Source: Mordavella massiliensis (GTDB lineage Bacteria; Bacillota; Clostridia; Lachnospirales; Lachnospiraceae). Taken from it: 64,000 nucleotides of DNA. Shown one piece after another: positions 61,465 to 64,000 of the stretch. The position numbers were made by a program, and so were the translations under genes. Positions within the stretch are counted from its first letter, which is position 1. Each line of letters opens with the position of its first letter. The stretch lies in assembly GCF_016901695.1 (NCBI RefSeq), contig NZ_JACJKS010000007.1, forward strand, positions 1 to 64,000, read 5' to 3'. A model generated the notes under the pieces. It made no database searches and was not told the origin of the DNA. It was given only the letters and a program-made list of their open reading frames with translations.

Positions 61465-62838
61465 ATGAGTAATCAGACAAATGGAGAAACTCGTCAATGG
61501 GGATCCAGGTTCGGCTATCTGATGGTGGCGGCGGGCGCGGCCATCGGCCTCGGAAATATCTGGCGCTTCCCTTATCTCGCCTACCAGGGAGGCGGCGGCG
61601 TCTTCCTTGTCGTCTACATCATCGTCGTTGCCCTGATCGGGCATCCCATGGTGCAGATGGAGACCGCCATCGGCCGCTACACCGGCAAGGATACAGTCAC
61701 AGCCTTCCAGCGCATCAGTAAGAAATGGGGATTCGCAGGCTGGATGGCCAACATCTGTACCCTGATGATCAACATGTACTACGTCGTCGTGGGCGGCTGG
61801 GTCGCCAAGTACGCGTTCCAGTATCTCACAGGCGGCGACTTCGGCGCTGACAAGCAGGCCTATTTCGACAGCTTCACCTCCTCGACCGTAGAGCCCATCG
61901 TCTGGGCCATGATCCTCCTTCTGTTCGTCTCGGTGCTTCTGTATTTCGGCATCACCAACATTGTGGAGAAGATCTCCAAGGTCATGCTGCCGCTCCTCTT
62001 TGCCCTGCTCATCATCTGCGGCATCTGGGCCTTCTTTGTAAATGAGAACGCCATCGAGGGCGTGAAGTATTACCTGCTTCCTGATTTCAGCAAGTTCAGC
62101 TTCACCACCTTCGCCCAGGCGGCGACACAGGTGCTGTTCTCCGTGGGCATCGGCTGGGGCCTCTATGTGACCCTGGGCGCCAACATCCCCAAGCAGAACA
62201 ACCTGAAGAGCGACGCAGTCATGGTCTCCGTCTTTGACACGGCCGCCGCGATCCTGGCCGGCTTCGTCATCGTTCCCTCCGCCTTTTCCGGCGGCGTGGA
62301 CATCGAGTCCGCAGGCCCCAGTCTTGTGTTCAATGTCATGACGGACATCTTTGAGAAACTGCCGGGCGGCCGGATCATCGGCTTCTGCTTCTTCCTGGCC
62401 ATCCTCTTCGCCGTGATCTCCTCGCTGTTCAGCTTCTTCGAGATCTCTGTGCGCACCTTTGAGGATAACCTGCACATGGGACGGCTGAAGGCCTCCGTCA
62501 CGACGGCTGTCATCGTCGGCATCGGCAACATCTTCGCCTCCCTCGGTTTTGGGCTCTTAAGCGGTGTGAAGCTTCCCTGGATCGATGCAGGCGGCTTCAA
62601 GACCCTGGGCATCTACGACTGGCTGGACACCTTCACAGCCTACCTCCTAATGCCCATCGGCTGCATCCTCGTCTGCATCTTCATCGCGAAAGTATGGGGC
62701 TTTAAGAACTACGAGAAGGAGGCCACCAACGACGGAAAGTTCGGCCATGTGAACGCCTATGAGAAGTTCCTGACCGTCTTCGTGGTTCCCTTCTTCATGA
62801 TCATCATCCTGCTGACCGTGTTCGGCTTCATCAAATAA
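61465..62838 (+). CDS. NSS-family sodium-dependent transporter
   Basis: A 457-residue protein with about 11-12 helices of the LeuT fold. The first helix carries the sodium/substrate motif AAGAAIGLGNIWRFPYLAYQ, and helix 6 region GIGWGLYVTLGANIP is present. Members use Na+ to import amino acids or related amines. ATG 61465 follows GAAAGGATGATACT. The substrate is not visible; control by the adjacent LysR is likely. Confidence 0.9.
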   Translation: MSNQTNGETRQWGSRFGYLMVAAGAAIGLGNIWRFPYLAYQGGGGVFLVVYIIVVALIGHPMVQMETAIGRYTGKDTVTAFQRISKKWGFAGWMANICTLMINMYYVVVGGWVAKYAFQYLTGGDFGADKQAYFDSFTSSTVEPIVWAMILLLFVSVLLYFGITNIVEKISKVMLPLLFALLIICGIWAFFVNENAIEGVKYYLLPDFSKFSFTTFAQAATQVLFSVGIGWGLYVTLGANIPKQNNLKSDAVMVSVFDTAAAILAGFVIVPSAFSGGVDIESAGPSLVFNVMTDIFEKLPGGRIIGFCFFLAILFAVISSLFSFFEISVRTFEDNLHMGRLKASVTTAVIVGIGNIFASLGFGLLSGVKLPWIDAGGFKTLGIYDWLDTFTAYLLMPIGCILVCIFIAKVWGFKNYEKEATNDGKFGHVNAYEKFLTVFVVPFFMIIILLTVFGFIK

Positions 62839-62911
62839 GAGCGGAAGCAGTAATTTGAACAATCAGGCGTTTGTTTTTATCGCTCAAATTAGACAGAATG
62901 CTCAGTTTCAG

Positions 62912-62940
62912 TTGACTTGTTAATTTTTTGATGATACAAT
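62912..62940 (+). promoter_or_regulatory. promoter of the TauE/SafE-type gene
   Basis: -35 TTGACT (62912-62917), 17-base spacer, -10 TACAAT (62935-62940). The resulting leader is about 90 bases. Confidence 0.75.
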
Positions 62941-62955
62941 AGCAGTGATAACCGG

Positions 62956-62998
62956 GTTCGCCTCCGCTATAATCGGGGGTAGCTTTAGGGGGGCGGGC
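62956..62998 (+). other. strong stem-loop in the leader of the TauE/SafE-type gene
   Basis: GTTCGCCTCC (62956-62965) pairs with GGGGGGCGGGC (62988-62998) in a 10-base-pair stem with G-U pairs, continued by GCTA/TAGC. The loop is 10 bases. It is not followed by a T-run, so it is not a terminator. Confidence 0.55.
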
Positions 62999-63038
62999 TC
63001 TGAAACAATTTTTATTCATAATCTGGAGGGATGTTTTT

Positions 63039-63971
63039 ATGGCAATGTACATCATGAAAGGGTTATGCGTGATCGGTATCATCCTGAACGTTGTTCTGAT
63101 GATCCGCAAGAACAAAGAGCTCCGCGCCAACCCTGAGAAAGACCCTGAAATCGGTTTAACCGGCGAGGAACTGTGGCAGAGAGGTAAACAGCCGAAGAAC
63201 CTTGTCGCAACGATCATCACCGGTTTTGTAGCGAACTTCCTGGATACCCTTGGAATCGGTTCCTTCGCTCCGTCATCTGCTTCCTTTAAGCTGACGAAGT
63301 CTGTAGACGATATCCTGGTTCCCGGCACGCTGAACGTAGGCGACACTGTTCCTGTATGTGTGGAGGCGTTCCTGTTCTTCGGTTTCGTAGATATGGATAT
63401 CCTGACACTGGTACTGATGATTGTAGCTTCTGTAGTCGGATCCTTCGTAATGGCCGACATCGTAACAAAGTTCGACAGAAAGAAAGTTCGTTACGCACTG
63501 TTCGTTGGTCTGTTCATCCTGGCTACCGTGATCCTGATGAAGGTTTTCGCAGTTGGTCCGTTCGGTACGATCGGTACAGAACTCGGACTTCGCGGCGTGA
63601 AGCTCGTGATCGCTGTTGTCGGCAACTTCATCTTCGGCGCTCTGATGAGCATCGGCGTTGGTCTGTACGCTCCTTGTATGGCTATGGTTCTGGCTCTTGG
63701 TATGGATGCCGGATGCGCGTTCCCCGCTATGATGGGTTCCTGCGCATACCTGATGGCATTCGGCAATGGCCCGAAGTTCATCGCTCAGGGAAGATACGAC
63801 ATGGTTGCATGCTGGACACAGGCTATCTTTGGAGCCATCGGTGTTTACTGCGCATACGCTTTCGTATCCAGTCTGCCGCTTGACGTGCTTACAAAGGTTA
63901 TCGCTGTTATCGTTTACATCACAGCATTCCTGTACCTGCACGACGCTATCAAGAAAGGTTCTGCAGCGTAA
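63039..63971 (+). CDS. TauE/SafE (TSUP)-family permease
   Basis: A 310-residue membrane protein of about eight helices. TIITGFVANFLDTLGIGSFAPSS carries the paired TSUP helix motif, repeated as GALMSIGVGLYAPCMAMVLA. ATG 63039 follows CTGGAGGGATG. Members move sulfite, sulfoacetate, other organosulfonates or short-chain anions across the membrane; the substrate is unknown here. Codon use (GTT, GCT, ATC, CTG) resembles that of highly expressed genes and differs from the NSS gene before it. Confidence 0.85.
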   Translation: MAMYIMKGLCVIGIILNVVLMIRKNKELRANPEKDPEIGLTGEELWQRGKQPKNLVATIITGFVANFLDTLGIGSFAPSSASFKLTKSVDDILVPGTLNVGDTVPVCVEAFLFFGFVDMDILTLVLMIVASVVGSFVMADIVTKFDRKKVRYALFVGLFILATVILMKVFAVGPFGTIGTELGLRGVKLVIAVVGNFIFGALMSIGVGLYAPCMAMVLALGMDAGCAFPAMMGSCAYLMAFGNGPKFIAQGRYDMVACWTQAIFGAIGVYCAYAFVSSLPLDVLTKVIAVIVYITAFLYLHDAIKKGSAA

Positions 63972-64000
63972 GCAGACTCATAAAAACTTCATAATGAGAT

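Noticed and set aside
1-64000. CRISPR array, rRNA or tRNA genes
   Set aside because: No regularly spaced direct repeats and no tRNA or rRNA signatures were found on either strand by reading.

Overview
This window looks like a chromosomal segment from a fairly GC-rich, strictly anaerobic Firmicute, most likely a Lachnospiraceae (Clostridium cluster XIVa) gut bacterium. The evidence is a clostridial-order S10/spc/alpha ribosomal cluster, a zinc-type S14, [FeFe]-hydrogenase maturases, anaerobic class III ribonucleotide reductase, AdhE, a hemerythrin-like protein and consistently strong AAGGAGG ribosome binding sites. I saw no rRNA or tRNA gene and no CRISPR array. The species cannot be named from the sequence alone.

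Region 1 (1-7.5 kb): remains of a mobile element (end of an IS256-like insertion sequence, a truncated parA and a small unknown gene) abut the 3' end of guaA, a site that integrative elements are known to use. They are followed by a frameshifted CitMHS-type transporter, tex, and a TetR-GNAT pair.

Region 2 (7.5-19.1 kb): a nine-gene minus-strand operon (solute-binding protein, two permeases, AstE/aspartoacylase-like zinc hydrolase, DUF885 protein, class III aminotransferase, two ABC ATPases, second DUF885 protein), with an XRE-cupin regulator just downstream. It reads as an uptake-and-breakdown module for an unidentified peptide or N-acyl amino compound. It is the best candidate here for an undescribed pathway.

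Region 3 (19.1-42.3 kb): nrdD carrying a C-terminal redoxin domain, with two NrdR-type boxes 31 bp apart, and nrdG; an Lrp-aminotransferase pair; a UMF1 transporter; hydE-hydG-hydF behind a leader that ends in a terminator; a CPBP protease; lipid kinase and PAP2 genes; hemerythrin; an SfsA-MutY fusion; HAD phosphatases; uppP; a coiled-coil/3D-domain cell-wall protein; a degraded Rpn nuclease remnant; and adhE with a Rex-like site over its -35 box.

Region 4 (42.7-60.3 kb): the whole rpsJ-to-rplQ ribosomal cluster on the minus strand, including secY, adk, map, a KOW gene, infA and rpoA. It is transcribed from a strong promoter through a roughly 245-nt structured leader. Several gaps that are normally tight (rpmJ-rpsM, rplF-rpsH, rplB-rplW) are enlarged by a dispersed family of GC-rich repeats and an inverted-repeat-bounded element.

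Region 5 (60.3-64 kb): a LysR regulator, an NSS-family sodium symporter behind a palindrome, promoter and immediate terminator, and a TauE/SafE-type permease.
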